Shown in pieces: positions 36,596 to 47,500 of a stretch of DNA of 64,000 bases. Where the stretch lies: the NCBI GenBank assembly GCA_016787065.1, contig JAEUVD010000028.1, forward strand, positions 62,001 through 126,000, read 5' to 3'. The notes under the pieces are model-generated. The model did no database searches and was not told the DNA's origin. It saw only the letters and a list, made by a program, of their open reading frames with translations. Each line of letters opens with the position of its first letter. Position 1 is the stretch's first letter. Origin of the DNA: Chitinophagaceae bacterium (lineage in GTDB: Bacteria > Bacteroidota > Bacteroidia > Chitinophagales > Chitinophagaceae). A program made the translations under genes and the position numbers.

Positions 36596-36928
36596 CAGAG
36601 AATTTACCTAAATGATTTTTGGACTCTTAGTTCGGCTTGATGGTGAAAAGATTATAGCATGTGAAGAATAGTATTGATAAGGAAGATTTTTTTTGAATTT
36701 TCATAACTATCTCAACATTTCATTTACTTGTGAGAATTTTTCTTGCCAAATCAAAAAACCCGCAACAGATTACATGTTGCGGGTTGAGTGGGGATATGAC
36801 AAAAATAAATAACTCGTTGTTTTACTGCGCACCTAAACTACTTACTTTGCATGGTGAGATTAACATAGGTTGATTTGAAAGGTTAATTTCTTTTCATAGG
36901 TAATAACTTATTTCTAGTCTGCTGGTGC
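36596..36928. other. Gene-free stretch with an orphan reverse-strand terminator
   Basis: No convincing coding region was found in about 330 bases after the GlxA-type gene. The only strong element is the reverse-oriented hairpin at 36757-36785. The right end runs into the remains of a DUF4143 ATPase gene. On the reverse strand the stretch just above the hairpin has only a very short open frame (ATG then a stop after four codons). Confidence 0.5.
36751..36785 (-). terminator. Intrinsic terminator on the minus strand with no gene upstream
   Basis: Arms AACCCGCAACA (36757-36767) and TGTTGCGGGTT (36775-36785) pair perfectly around a seven-base loop. Read on the minus strand the stem is followed by a run of T from the A tract at 36753-36758, the mark of a rho-independent terminator. 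Read on the plus strand there is no U-run. No minus-strand gene lies upstream, so it terminates something unrecognised. Confidence 0.75.
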
Positions 36929-37530
36929 GAACTGTTTGCTCACTTTAAAGTTGCAACCCAAATTAAACAGTTGGCTGATTTGCTCCTTTATGGCGTTTAT
37001 CCTGAAGTTATTTGTAAAAGGGTATGCTTGAATTAGTAGACATTAAAAAAACCGGACTTACTTTTACGATTACTCCATGCGGATCGAGAAGCTATTATGC
37101 GTTATATTGACTTGCTTGAAAAAAGTTAGGTTGTTTTCAAACGGATGCCTTTTCATAGCAATCAGCGAAAAGAAATTAGTGCTAAGCCTAAAATTTATTT
37201 CTACGATTTAGGTGTTAGGAATACCATTATCAATGCGTTTCAACCTATTCAAAACAGGCAAGACATTGGCGGGTTATGGGAATTTTTTTTTATTGTTGAA
37301 AAGCTAAAGCTCATTCGATATTTACAGGAAGACAAGAAGCTTTACTATTGGAGAAATACACAACAAGCCGAAATTGATTTAGTAGAAGTATCGGCAAGAG
37401 AAATCAATGCCTATGAAATCAAATGGAATGCAAAAACTAAAACTAAGTTTTCTACAACCTATGTAAATCAATATAACCCGGCAATTACGTTCGCAATTCA
37501 TAAAGAAAACTTCTGGGAGTATTTATTACC
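36929..37530 (+). pseudogene. Decayed DUF4143 (AAA_14-type) ATPase C-terminal part
   Basis: Three blocks of a DUF4143 protein are readable. At 36929-36998 comes ELFAHFK...QLADLLLYGVYPEV, the typical LLYGxYPEV motif. After a gap with stops, around 37100, there is MRYIDLLEKS followed by an in-frame TAG. Beyond that is RKEISAKPKIYFYDLGVRN, with GGLWEFF, YYWRNTQQAEIDLVEV and AYEIKW, the PD-(D/E)XK-like C-terminal domain. The N-terminal AAA half with its P-loop is missing and the stop plus disrupted frame show loss of function. The last block's frame is open into the kinase gene that follows. Families of this type are common mobile-like ATPases in Bacteroidota. Confidence 0.8.
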
Positions 37531-37609
37531 TATATGTGCCATTAAGCATGAACATCTAACAGCTATAATCCATGCAATTTTCTTATCATTGTATCACCAA
37601 TTCACCACC

Positions 37610-40600
37610 TTGCGAATACTCTTCATTTTATTCACCTTCCTGCTACCTTATCACGAGGCACTATCGCAAAAGTTAGCTTCAACGATAGAAATACCTGCTG
37701 AGTTATTTGGTGTTAACCAAGGTTTATCGCAAGGTTTTGTTTCTTCAATAATTCAAGATAAGGAAGGCTTTGTGTGGTTTGCTACCAATGATGGTCTTAA
37801 TAAATATGATGGCTATAAAGTAACCGTTTATCGGAACAATCCGAATGACCCATTCTCTTTACCCGATAATATGATATCGGGCATAGTTGAAGATGAGCAT
37901 GAAAATTTTTGGGTAGCCATAAGAGCCAAGGGCATGTATCTTTTTGATAAGAGAACGGAACGATTTTTTCCTATACCCTTTCCAAATGTAAAAGCAGAGG
38001 GCGGTATTCATGACATGAAATACAGTAAGGGGAAGATGTATCTAAATACCTTTAACAATGTATTTCTTTTTGAAATGCCTCCAATCAAAATAGCTCTTCC
38101 TTACAATGCTAATCAGGTAAACATCTCAACCTCATTCAACTTTAGATATCAAGACAGTATTTCCTCTTTGAATTCAGATCCATCACCTACAACAAGAGTT
38201 TTTTGGATGAAAGACAAAATATTTTGGGTGAGTAATGTAGATACGATTGTTCGTTTCAAATATAATGAATCCAGTAGAACATGGAATGCCATAGGATTTA
38301 AACCGATCGATCTGGGAATACCTTACCGTAAGGATGAACTTATTTATTTAAGTCAAAATCCAAAAAATGAACATGAATTGATTGCTGTTGGTCATGGTGT
38401 AATTACTATAACCGATATAAAATCTAAACAAAGGATTTTTCAAAAAAGCTTTGGTGAAATTGCATCCACGCCTTCAATGATGGATGATGGCATGATGTTT
38501 ATTAGTGCAAGTGATGGATTACAATATAGATTAGATGTATCTGAGCGTGAGTTTAAACCCAGTTATTTTAAGAACGTAGATTTCAAGTTCGCAATAATCA
38601 GTGCTTATATCGATGCTAATGGTGTACGTTGGTTTGCAACGAATGGCTATGGAGTTATCATTTCGGATAATAAAAAAAGTAATTTCGATACCAAGGATGT
38701 ACGTTATTATCGGAATATTTTTTTTACCGAAGACACACCACGGATCCATCGCTTTAGTTCGGAATTAGAAGAACTTACAAAACGGTATTTCACCTTTAAT
38801 AGTATTACAGAAGATACCAGCGGTAACTATTGGTTGTTTTTGAAAACTGCATCCTTACCCATGAGTAGATTATTTTTCTATAATACAACAACGAAGAAGG
38901 TAAAACGATTTCCTACTACAAACACTATGATCTCGCATACCTTCATTTACAACGATAAACAGGATCGACTTTGGATTTTTGGAGACTATGGCCGTAATAA
39001 TTGTCTTATAAAGCAAATGAATAAAGAAGATGGAACGGAGTTAAAACAATATCGAGTGCCTACTGGAAATTTTCTGAGAGAAATTGAATTCATTCGAAGT
39101 ATTCATAGCGATGATAGAGGGGTTTTATTTTTAGCAACCGATATGGGTTTATTTCGTTTTGAACCAGAGGCTCCTGATTCTGCGAAGCAGTGGCGAAAAT
39201 ACCAACATAACGATAACGATTCAATGTCCTTGGCGGCTAATTCACTGTGGTGTGTGTGTCCGGACCCAATGGAACCAAAACGTTATCTATGGATAGGTTA
39301 CACCTCAAAGGGTTTTAGTCGTTTGGAAATTGCCACAGGAAAATGCATTCATTATTCCGAAAAAGATGGCTTGCCTAATAATGTGGTATATGGTATCCTT
39401 TCCGATAAATTCAATAACCTTTGGCTTAGTACCAACAAGGGATTAAGTTGCTTTAGTCCATCCACGAAGTCATTTCTGAATTTTGTAGCCGAAGATGGTT
39501 TGCAAGGGGATGAGTTCAATCATTTAGAATTTAAAAAATTGAAAACCGGCGAATTATATTTTGGTGGTGTAAGCGGTTATACTATTTTCAAACCAGAAGT
39601 TGTTCTTCAAAAACAAAAGGAAATATCCCTTGCTTTTACTGAACTCAGTATTGCGAATAAAGTAATTGATTGGAAAGCGAATCCTACTATTTTACCTGCT
39701 CCGATCGCCTATGCCAAGTACATTTTATTTCATCCGAAACAAAATATGTTTACTATTTCTTTTGCTACTTTGGAATATAGAAGCAATAAAAAGAAATTTT
39801 ATAAATACAAATTGTTGGGCTTTCATAATGAATGGACGGAGCCTTCTACAAAAAATGAGGCCACCTTTTCTAACCTACCACCCGGCACCTATACTTTACA
39901 AGTTACCGGAACCAATACTGATGGGGTATGGAATACCAAGGGAATTTCTATAGAAATTAGGGTGCTACCAGATTGGTATCAAACATGGTGGTTTAGATTA
40001 AGTGTTGGTTTGATTGTGTTCGGATTGCTTTATGCGTTTTATCGATACCGTCTTAATCAACATACCAAATTGCTTGTTATGCGTAATAACATCGCCTCGG
40101 ATTTGCACGACGAAATAGGAAGTAGTTTAAGTACGATTGCTATCTTCAGTGAATCCGTAAGAAGAATTATCTCTAATAATCCGAAAGCCGATCAAGTACT
40201 CAGTAAAATAAGCGATAGCGCCACGGAAGTTATGGAAACTATGAGTGATATTGTTTGGACCATCAATTCCAAAAACGATACTGCCGATAATTTAATTAAT
40301 CGAATCAGGATTTATGCTGTTGAACTTTCCGAATCTACACCATTTGAATTACACATGGATTCGAATAATAATATTCCGAATTTTAAACTCGATATGAAAC
40401 AGCGCAAGCAAGTGTATTTGATATTTAAAGAAGCTATCAACAACAGCGCAAAGTATGCTCGATGTAAAAATGTGTGGATTGATTTTAAACTGCAACAAGG
40501 TATTCTAACTATGACAATTAAGGATGATGGAAAGGGATTTGATTTGACGGAAAAGAATAATCAAAACTTTCTTGGGGGGAATGGACTCATTAATATGCAA

Positions 40601-40687
40601 CATCGGGCAAAAGAAATAAATGGTACACTGGAAGTTCGGTCTGCACCTAATCAAGGCACTTCAATTCGATTAACCTTTAGAATTTAA
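37610..40687 (+). CDS. Propeller-type sensor histidine kinase, HisKA_3 family
   Basis: The kinase begins with a signal-peptide-like stretch (LRILFILFTFLLPYHEALSQ), for which the TTG at 37610 is the best start (about 1025 residues). No ATG lies in frame nearby, and the frame is open upstream through the DUF4143 remnant to 37145, so the start is uncertain. A periplasmic Reg_prop propeller (QDKEGFVWFATNDGLNKYDG, SDKFNNLWLSTNKGL), a Y_Y_Y domain (LPPGTYTLQVTGTN) and a membrane span (WWFRLSVGLIVFGLLYAFY) lead to HisKA_3 with His833 in SDLHDEIGSSLST. The HATPase domain has IFKEAINNSAKYA and IKDDGKGF. The NarL regulator follows 81 bases downstream. Confidence 0.85.
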   Translation: MRILFILFTFLLPYHEALSQKLASTIEIPAELFGVNQGLSQGFVSSIIQDKEGFVWFATNDGLNKYDGYKVTVYRNNPNDPFSLPDNMISGIVEDEHENFWVAIRAKGMYLFDKRTERFFPIPFPNVKAEGGIHDMKYSKGKMYLNTFNNVFLFEMPPIKIALPYNANQVNISTSFNFRYQDSISSLNSDPSPTTRVFWMKDKIFWVSNVDTIVRFKYNESSRTWNAIGFKPIDLGIPYRKDELIYLSQNPKNEHELIAVGHGVITITDIKSKQRIFQKSFGEIASTPSMMDDGMMFISASDGLQYRLDVSEREFKPSYFKNVDFKFAIISAYIDANGVRWFATNGYGVIISDNKKSNFDTKDVRYYRNIFFTEDTPRIHRFSSELEELTKRYFTFNSITEDTSGNYWLFLKTASLPMSRLFFYNTTTKKVKRFPTTNTMISHTFIYNDKQDRLWIFGDYGRNNCLIKQMNKEDGTELKQYRVPTGNFLREIEFIRSIHSDDRGVLFLATDMGLFRFEPEAPDSAKQWRKYQHNDNDSMSLAANSLWCVCPDPMEPKRYLWIGYTSKGFSRLEIATGKCIHYSEKDGLPNNVVYGILSDKFNNLWLSTNKGLSCFSPSTKSFLNFVAEDGLQGDEFNHLEFKKLKTGELYFGGVSGYTIFKPEVVLQKQKEISLAFTELSIANKVIDWKANPTILPAPIAYAKYILFHPKQNMFTISFATLEYRSNKKKFYKYKLLGFHNEWTEPSTKNEATFSNLPPGTYTLQVTGTNTDGVWNTKGISIEIRVLPDWYQTWWFRLSVGLIVFGLLYAFYRYRLNQHTKLLVMRNNIASDLHDEIGSSLSTIAIFSESVRRIISNNPKADQVLSKISDSATEVMETMSDIVWTINSKNDTADNLINRIRIYAVELSESTPFELHMDSNNNIPNFKLDMKQRKQVYLIFKEAINNSAKYARCKNVWIDFKLQQGILTMTIKDDGKGFDLTEKNNQNFLGGNGLINMQHRAKEINGTLEVRSAPNQGTSIRLTFRI

Positions 40688-40768
40688 TTAAACCTATCTC
40701 ATGAATATTTACGATAGGCATTCTAAATTAAGAAACGTTATTTTGTTATTCGAATTAAATGAGAAGAT

Positions 40769-41425
40769 ATGATGAAGCGAATTATCATTTTCGACGATAA
40801 CGATATACGACGAGAAGGACTGGAACTATTACTGAGTTTATCCGAAGGCTTCGAGTGCGTGGGTACCTTTCGTGATGGTAGCCAGGTGATGGAGAATATT
40901 ATAAATACCAACCCTGATGTGGTTTTAATGGACATTGAAATGCCTAATGTAAATGGCATTGAAGCAGTTACAAAAATAAGAGCGAAATATCCGGATCTTA
41001 AAATACTCATGCAAACGGCTTTTGAAGATGACGAGAAAATTTTCAACAGCATTCGAGCCGGAGCCGATGGCTATATTTTGAAGAAAGCTAAACCCAACGA
41101 CCTCCTGAAAGCGATTGAAGAAGTACTTGAAGGAGGCGCACCTATGACCCCCAGTATAGCCCGACAGGTTTTGCGCATGGTGAATAGTCCGCACGAGAAA
41201 AAAGAAATACCCGATTTTAATTTAACCTCTCGTCAGCATGAAATACTATCGTTGCTTGTGGAGGGTTACAGTTATAAAATGATTGCGGCTAAATGTAATA
41301 TCTCATTTCCAACGGTGAGTTCGCATATCCAAGCTATTTTTGAAAAACTACAAGTGAACTCAAGTACGGAAGCAGCGGTGAAAGCTTTGCAACATAATAT
41401 TGTTCAAGAAAAGAAAACGAAGTAA
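40769..41425 (+). CDS. NarL/LuxR-family response regulator
   Basis: The 218-residue protein has FDDND near residue 8, phosphoacceptor Asp55 in VLMDIEMPN, a receiver ending in YILKKAK, and a LuxR helix-turn-helix (NLTSRQHEILSLLVEGYSYKM, then FPTVSSHIQAIFEKL). A purine-rich GAGAAGA a few bases ahead of the ATG could serve as ribosome-binding site. It is closely similar to the regulator at 21660 over the whole receiver (MQT-FED----I--GA-GY-LK), showing duplication of the pair. It is convergent with the 1997-residue protein gene, whose stop is 148 bases away. Confidence 0.92.
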   Translation: MMKRIIIFDDNDIRREGLELLLSLSEGFECVGTFRDGSQVMENIINTNPDVVLMDIEMPNVNGIEAVTKIRAKYPDLKILMQTAFEDDEKIFNSIRAGADGYILKKAKPNDLLKAIEEVLEGGAPMTPSIARQVLRMVNSPHEKKEIPDFNLTSRQHEILSLLVEGYSYKMIAAKCNISFPTVSSHIQAIFEKLQVNSSTEAAVKALQHNIVQEKKTK

Positions 41426-41572
41426 TTGGCATCCATAAGATAAGCTGGTGTTGTATTGATCTTTTTAGTTGTACCTTACTATGACGGTTTTATTCCATAG
41501 AAATCATGCTAGTATACTTTGGGTTTAAAGAAACGCTATAGGAGTAAGATGATGTTCGTTCTAAATAAACAG

Positions 41573-44500
41573 TTATGGTATCATTGCACCAAGCCCAGCT
41601 ACTAAATTTGGATCCATTACCAAATAATCAAAAACATCAACAATGCCATCACCGTTTAAGTCGGTATTCAAATAACCGGAGTTGCCATTTACAATATCCG
41701 GATCTTGAAGTAGGTAATCGAAGACATCGATCGCGCCATCTTGATTGATGTCACCGGAGTAAATAGCCCATACGCCGGGTTCTACTTCTTTTTGATTGGA
41801 ACCAAAGGCCTGGTTTGCCGACGTAGAAAAATCATAGGTTGTATTGGTTGAGATTAAAATAGGATTTTCGCTCCAGGTTTGTAGGCCGTTACGATGATTC
41901 ACAACTATATAGTAATTTCCGTTTAACGATGTGGTAAAATTGCAAGTAGCTGTTCCGTCGGTATTTAAAATAGTTTTTGTTTGATCAACTAAAACCAAAT
42001 TTATTCCATCATGTAATTCAACATCTATCGAGTCGCATATCGTGCCGCTACTGCCAATACCTTGATTCATTAATACAGATTGCATCATTCCACTTCCTGC
42101 ATAATAACCTTCGATAAATAATTTTAAATTTAAAATACTGCCACCGCAATTATTTACAGTTGCATTTACAGTTGAAGTATGCGTGCAGCCATAAACATCA
42201 TTTACCGTAACTGTATAAGTATTTATTCCAGAATTGGATGGTATTGCGCTTGTCGTATTTGTATTTGGCGAAGTAATGCTTGAAGGTCCAGTCCAAGTAA
42301 TGCTTGGCGCAACAGGTACTAAGCCGGTGATACTAACATCGTCAATATTCCAAGAACTTACCATAAATGCGTTGGCACTTCCTACTGAATGCCCAATTCT
42401 GAATTTGAATGCGGCATTGATATAAGGTGTAATATCATAGCTCTGTAAATTCCAAGTATTGTCTAGAATGCCAGGAAAACCACTGCTTGCCCAAATATTT
42501 ATCCAGGTACTACCATTCCAAACATCAATTAGGTTTTGCATAAAGGGTGTATAATCGCTATTAAGCCATCGCCAAAAGTTTAATTGAGCGGTTGTTAAAC
42601 TTGATAAATTAATCACAGGACTTGTGATATAATACGTTGCGTGCAGAGCAGTAGAGGCATTTCCTCCAATAATTACACCGGCTACTCCATTATCCAAGGT
42701 TGTTGTATGATCTGCTGCTGGATCCGAAATACCGTAATTGTGTCCGCTACTTGTGGTTGCTGCACCTATTTGCCATTCAGTATCCAATGTCCAACCTTGA
42801 CTATTATTGGCGAAGCCTTCATAAAATGCAGTATCATTTCCTAAGCCTAATATTGTATTAGCAGATAAGCTAAGCGTATCGCCCAAACAAATTGTAGATG
42901 GTGTAGCACTTGCAGCCGGATTTACAAATGGATAAATACTAATTGTTTTAGTGGCAGTTTTTGTACAACCATTGGCATTAGTTCCTGTAACCGTATAAGT
43001 AGTTGTTGCTATTGGGATAAAAGTTATACCATTGCTTATTCCACCAGACCAGGAATAAGATATTGCACCGGTTCCATTTAAAGTTACAGAGGCCCCATTA
43101 CAAATAGTAGAAGCCGATGCCGTGGATCCAACCGTTGGTAATGCATTTAATGTTACAACTTTAGTAGCTGTTTTAGAACATCCATTGGCATCGGTTCCTG
43201 TAATGGTATAGATGGTATTGCTTGAAGGTGAAACCGTACTAATAGTTCCGCTTGTAGAACCGGGCATCCATAAATAGTTTACTGCTCCAGTTGCGGTTAA
43301 TGTAGTTGAAGCGCCGATACAAATAATTCCATTTCCTGTAATGGTAATTGTTGGTAAGGGATTAATTGTGAGGTTTAAGGTATGCACCGAATCACAACCT
43401 GCAACATTGGTAAACGTTTTTGTGTAAACACCGGAAGTAGTGTAAGTTGTGCCGCTCCAAACATAAGTGTTACATGATGATGCAGAGCTAGAACCCGTAT
43501 TTGAGTTTTTAATGGTCAATACTATTTTTTGAAAGGAATCGCATCCACCTGCATTGGTGAATGTATGCGTATAGGTTCCACTGGCAGTGTAAGTGTTTCC
43601 TCCCCAAGTAAAGGTATCACAACTTATAACTGAATCAACTAATTCGGAACTTATAAAATTGCCAACAGAGTATGGCGCATTGCCAACAGCAATCGTATTA
43701 CTTACTGTATTGGTTGAGGTATTAATAACACTTACATTATTTGAATTAGTGTTCACTACATATAATCTACTTCCATCATTACTGTAAGAAACACCACGTG
43801 GTGCTGTACCAACAGGTATAGTTAAAACAACTGTATTACTTGTTGTATTAATAATTGAAACCGTATTGGATGTATTATTCGAAACACACACTCTGCTTCC
43901 ATCAGGACTTGCAACAACACCGATAGGAAAATTTCCAACCGGAATGGTAGCAATCACCGTATTGGTGCTCGTATTGATGACGCTCACATTATTTGAACCA
44001 GAATTAACAACATATACTTTACTCCCATCGATACTCACTGCAATACCTCGTGGCGAATTGCCAACAGCAATTGTTGCGGTAATTGTATTGGTACTTGTTG
44101 AAATTACATTTACAGTATTACTACTATTGTTGGTAACGTAAACTTTACTCCCATCGGGAGTTATGGCAACAAAAAATGGTGAGGTACCTGTTGCAATAGT
44201 AGCAATGGTTGTCATACTCGATGTATTACTTACCGTTACAAGATTTGAATCTATACTTGCTGTATAAGCTATATTTCCATTTGGACTTATAGCAATGCCT
44301 ATTGGAGATGATCCAACAGGAAAACTTCCAATAAAGGTATTGTCATGTGTATTGATAACACTTACATTAGAGGACTCTTGATTAACAACATATGCCCGAT
44401 TACCATCTTTACTGACGGCCACACCAATAGGTTTATCACCAACATTAATATTTCCAATTAGAGTATTGGTTAATAAATTAATTACCGAAACATTATTAGA

Positions 44501-47500
44501 ACCTGAATTAGGTATATAGGCTTTGGGTGTTTGGCTTTGATATATTGTTAAGTTCAATTTTTGAATAGAATCACATCCTGTTGAGTTAATAAAGGATGCC
44601 GTATAGATGCCACTTGTTAAGTAGGATATGTTATTTGCTGCCCACGTATAATTGTTACAAGCTGATACGGTATTCATAACAGTATCATTAGTGCAAGTAC
44701 CTGTTCCCTGTATTGCAAAAGTATAAACATCTTCATCGCAATCGTTGTTATTGATAGTAATAGTGGCTGTTTTTAGTCCAACAAAATTCGGCGAAAAGGT
44801 TACCGTAAATGTTGCCGAACTGTTTGCAGCAATACTTGATGGATAAGTACCAATCGTAAATAAAGAAGCATTCGTTCCGCTTTTTGTGATACTAGAAATA
44901 GCTAAAGGCATTAGACCATTATTTTGTATGGTAAAGGTTCTTGATAAGGAAGTGAGAGAAGACACACTGCCAAAATCAGTAAAGTTTGTTGTAGACGTTA
45001 CCGTGCTTCCATCAACTATATTCATAGCATTACCTTGTACATTTATTTCGTTATCAATGTATGCACTGCAATTCGTACTTACTGCGCCTGCATCTTTCCA
45101 ATTAGAGGTAAAGCCGGTTAGAGCAAAGTTTTGTAGTGTGCCTGTATTGTTATTTCCGCTTGCGTCGCTTAGTGTTGTAACACTTGAATTATTAACTCCT
45201 GTTAAGCCTTGATCATAATGATAATTTGCTAATAAAGATGGAGCTGTTGTTACAATTTCGCAATTCATATTGTGTTGAATTTCGCAAAGTGTTAAGGCTC
45301 TGTTCCAAATTCTTGTTTCATCTAAATCGCCATTAAAATAACCGCAGGGCGAATAGCCAATTTTTAAAGATGTCGTATTGCTTATATTGGTAGTGGCAGC
45401 TGTTGTATCGTTATCAACCAATATGCCATCAACGTATAAATAAATGTAAATTCCATCACGTACAAACGCGGCATGATGCCATAAGCCATCATTATATGCA
45501 AGCGTACTTAGCAAATTACCATAATTTAATTGACTTGCATTTTGATCTAACTCACTTGATACTTTTCCATTAACAATGCGCATACTCCAAAAATTGGTAT
45601 GATTGCAACTGCTACGCTTACTGATCAAACTCATATTTACAGAGTCACTTGTTTTAAACCAGGTTTCAATGGTAAAATCACTCGTTCCAAAATTGCCTAA
45701 TGTAGTTCCGGCATCTACCACATCGTTTACACCGTCAAAATGTAAACAGGCGGCATTATTTGCGTTTGCTTGGATGGCAAAGGTATAATTGGCTTCATCA
45801 CAATCGCTATTGTATACGTGTACTTGAGCAGTTTTAGTTCCACTCGTAGTTGGAAGTGATGTTACCATAAAAGTTGTTGATGCAGACCCGGCAATAGTAG
45901 CAGGTAACGTAATTCCACTCACTTCAAAATTTCCGCCGGCAGTAATATTATCTATCGATATACTATCTATAGTTAATGAGGTGCTTCCGGTATTGAATAT
46001 CGTAAATGTGCGTTGTGTTGTTCCTGTTGTACTTGCATTTTGAAAATTAGTATGGTTGCCTGTATTTGGAGCTAAGTCTCCATTCGCAATAGTATTTCCA
46101 TTTCCTTTAATATTGATTTCATGCGTGGAACTATTTTCATAGGCGCCCATGTCAACCGTAGTATTAAAAATTCTTGCCGCACCTGTAATATCCGTAGAGC
46201 TAACTCCTGTATTTGTTCCAATATTTAATAAAGGACTGATACACTCATGTAAAGCAAGGCCATCATCTGAAGTACCAAATATATTATCAGCACCATCCGG
46301 ATCGTTACTGTTTTCAAAAATAGGGTTTACGGCAAACACATTATTGCTACTATTAATTAATGGATAGCGCGCTGTTGCATAATTGGTGGTATTGTAAGGC
46401 AACTGCATGGATGAATAGGAAATATTAACTGTGCCTTGTGTATAGTACCAAATATCAGCACCCTCTTCAATTGCACTTGCTGGTGTTCCGGTTTGATTGT
46501 TCCAAAAAATACAATTCTTGATTTTCATCTTATCTACAAAACCTGCTATTTGAACGTTGTAGATGCCGCCACAAAGAATGGTGCCAATATTGCTTGAAAA
46601 AGTACAATTGGTAACAATAGCAAATTTATTATTGATGGCATTCATCATGGCACCACCAACCTCTGCAGTATTATTTGAAAACAAGCAATTGGAGTAATTG
46701 ACAGAATCTTTATTGGCTACAGCACCACCGTAGCTGGCTGAATTATTATTAAAAATACATGATTCAATTATGGCGACTCCTTCATTGCAAATTGCACCAC
46801 CGTCTCCGGTTGTTATACCTGCTGTATTATTTGTAAAAGTGCAGTGCTTAATTTTTGTAGAGTCGTTAAGTTCATTAAATATTCCTCCACCATAAGCGCT
46901 TCCAATATTATTCTTAAACTGGCAATTTTCAACAATCATATTAGACCGCATATTCAACATTCCACCACCTCTATTTCTATAAAGTAAAATACCGACACCT
47001 TCAATAATATATGTTGGACTGCTGGAAGCGTTTGCGTTAGCACCTTGGATTGTAAATCCATTAAGCACTGTATTGGCACTATCTTTATAAGAAAATACCA
47101 CATGATAGGCATTATCCGTTGTAACATTTGGAGTGCCAATATCGCCACTCAAAGTGGTTATATTACTACCTTCTATCCGTTGCGTTATTGCAGTTTCAGT
47201 TCCAGCAAAACCGCCATAGACTTTTACCGCATTTTTTAAGTAAAAGCAAAAGTCTCGGCTAGAATTTGTTGTGCCATCCGGTTCTTTAGTTGGTAAATAG
47301 GTTCCACTTTTAACCCACACTTCATCGCCTGCCGCGGATGCACTTATCATAGCTTGCAAATCGCCTGAAGCATTTGTCCAACTGAGTCCGGTACCGGTGC
47401 CTGTAGCTACAGTTTTTACATAACGAATGGTTGCAATACTTTGTAAACCTGCAATAAGGAAAACGCCTAGTAAACAAAGTACTCTTATTTTTCTGAAAAT

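Noticed and set aside
37145..40687. One genuine fusion protein of an ATPase domain and a sensor kinase
   Set aside because: The ATPase part is truncated and preceded by an in-frame TAG, and the kinase signal peptide would be internal; I treat it as a pseudogene followed by a kinase, though the start stays uncertain.
43593..44141. Plus-strand frames over the YVTN propeller repeats
   Set aside because: They are antisense readings of the 42-residue repeats, periodic only because the real gene is periodic.
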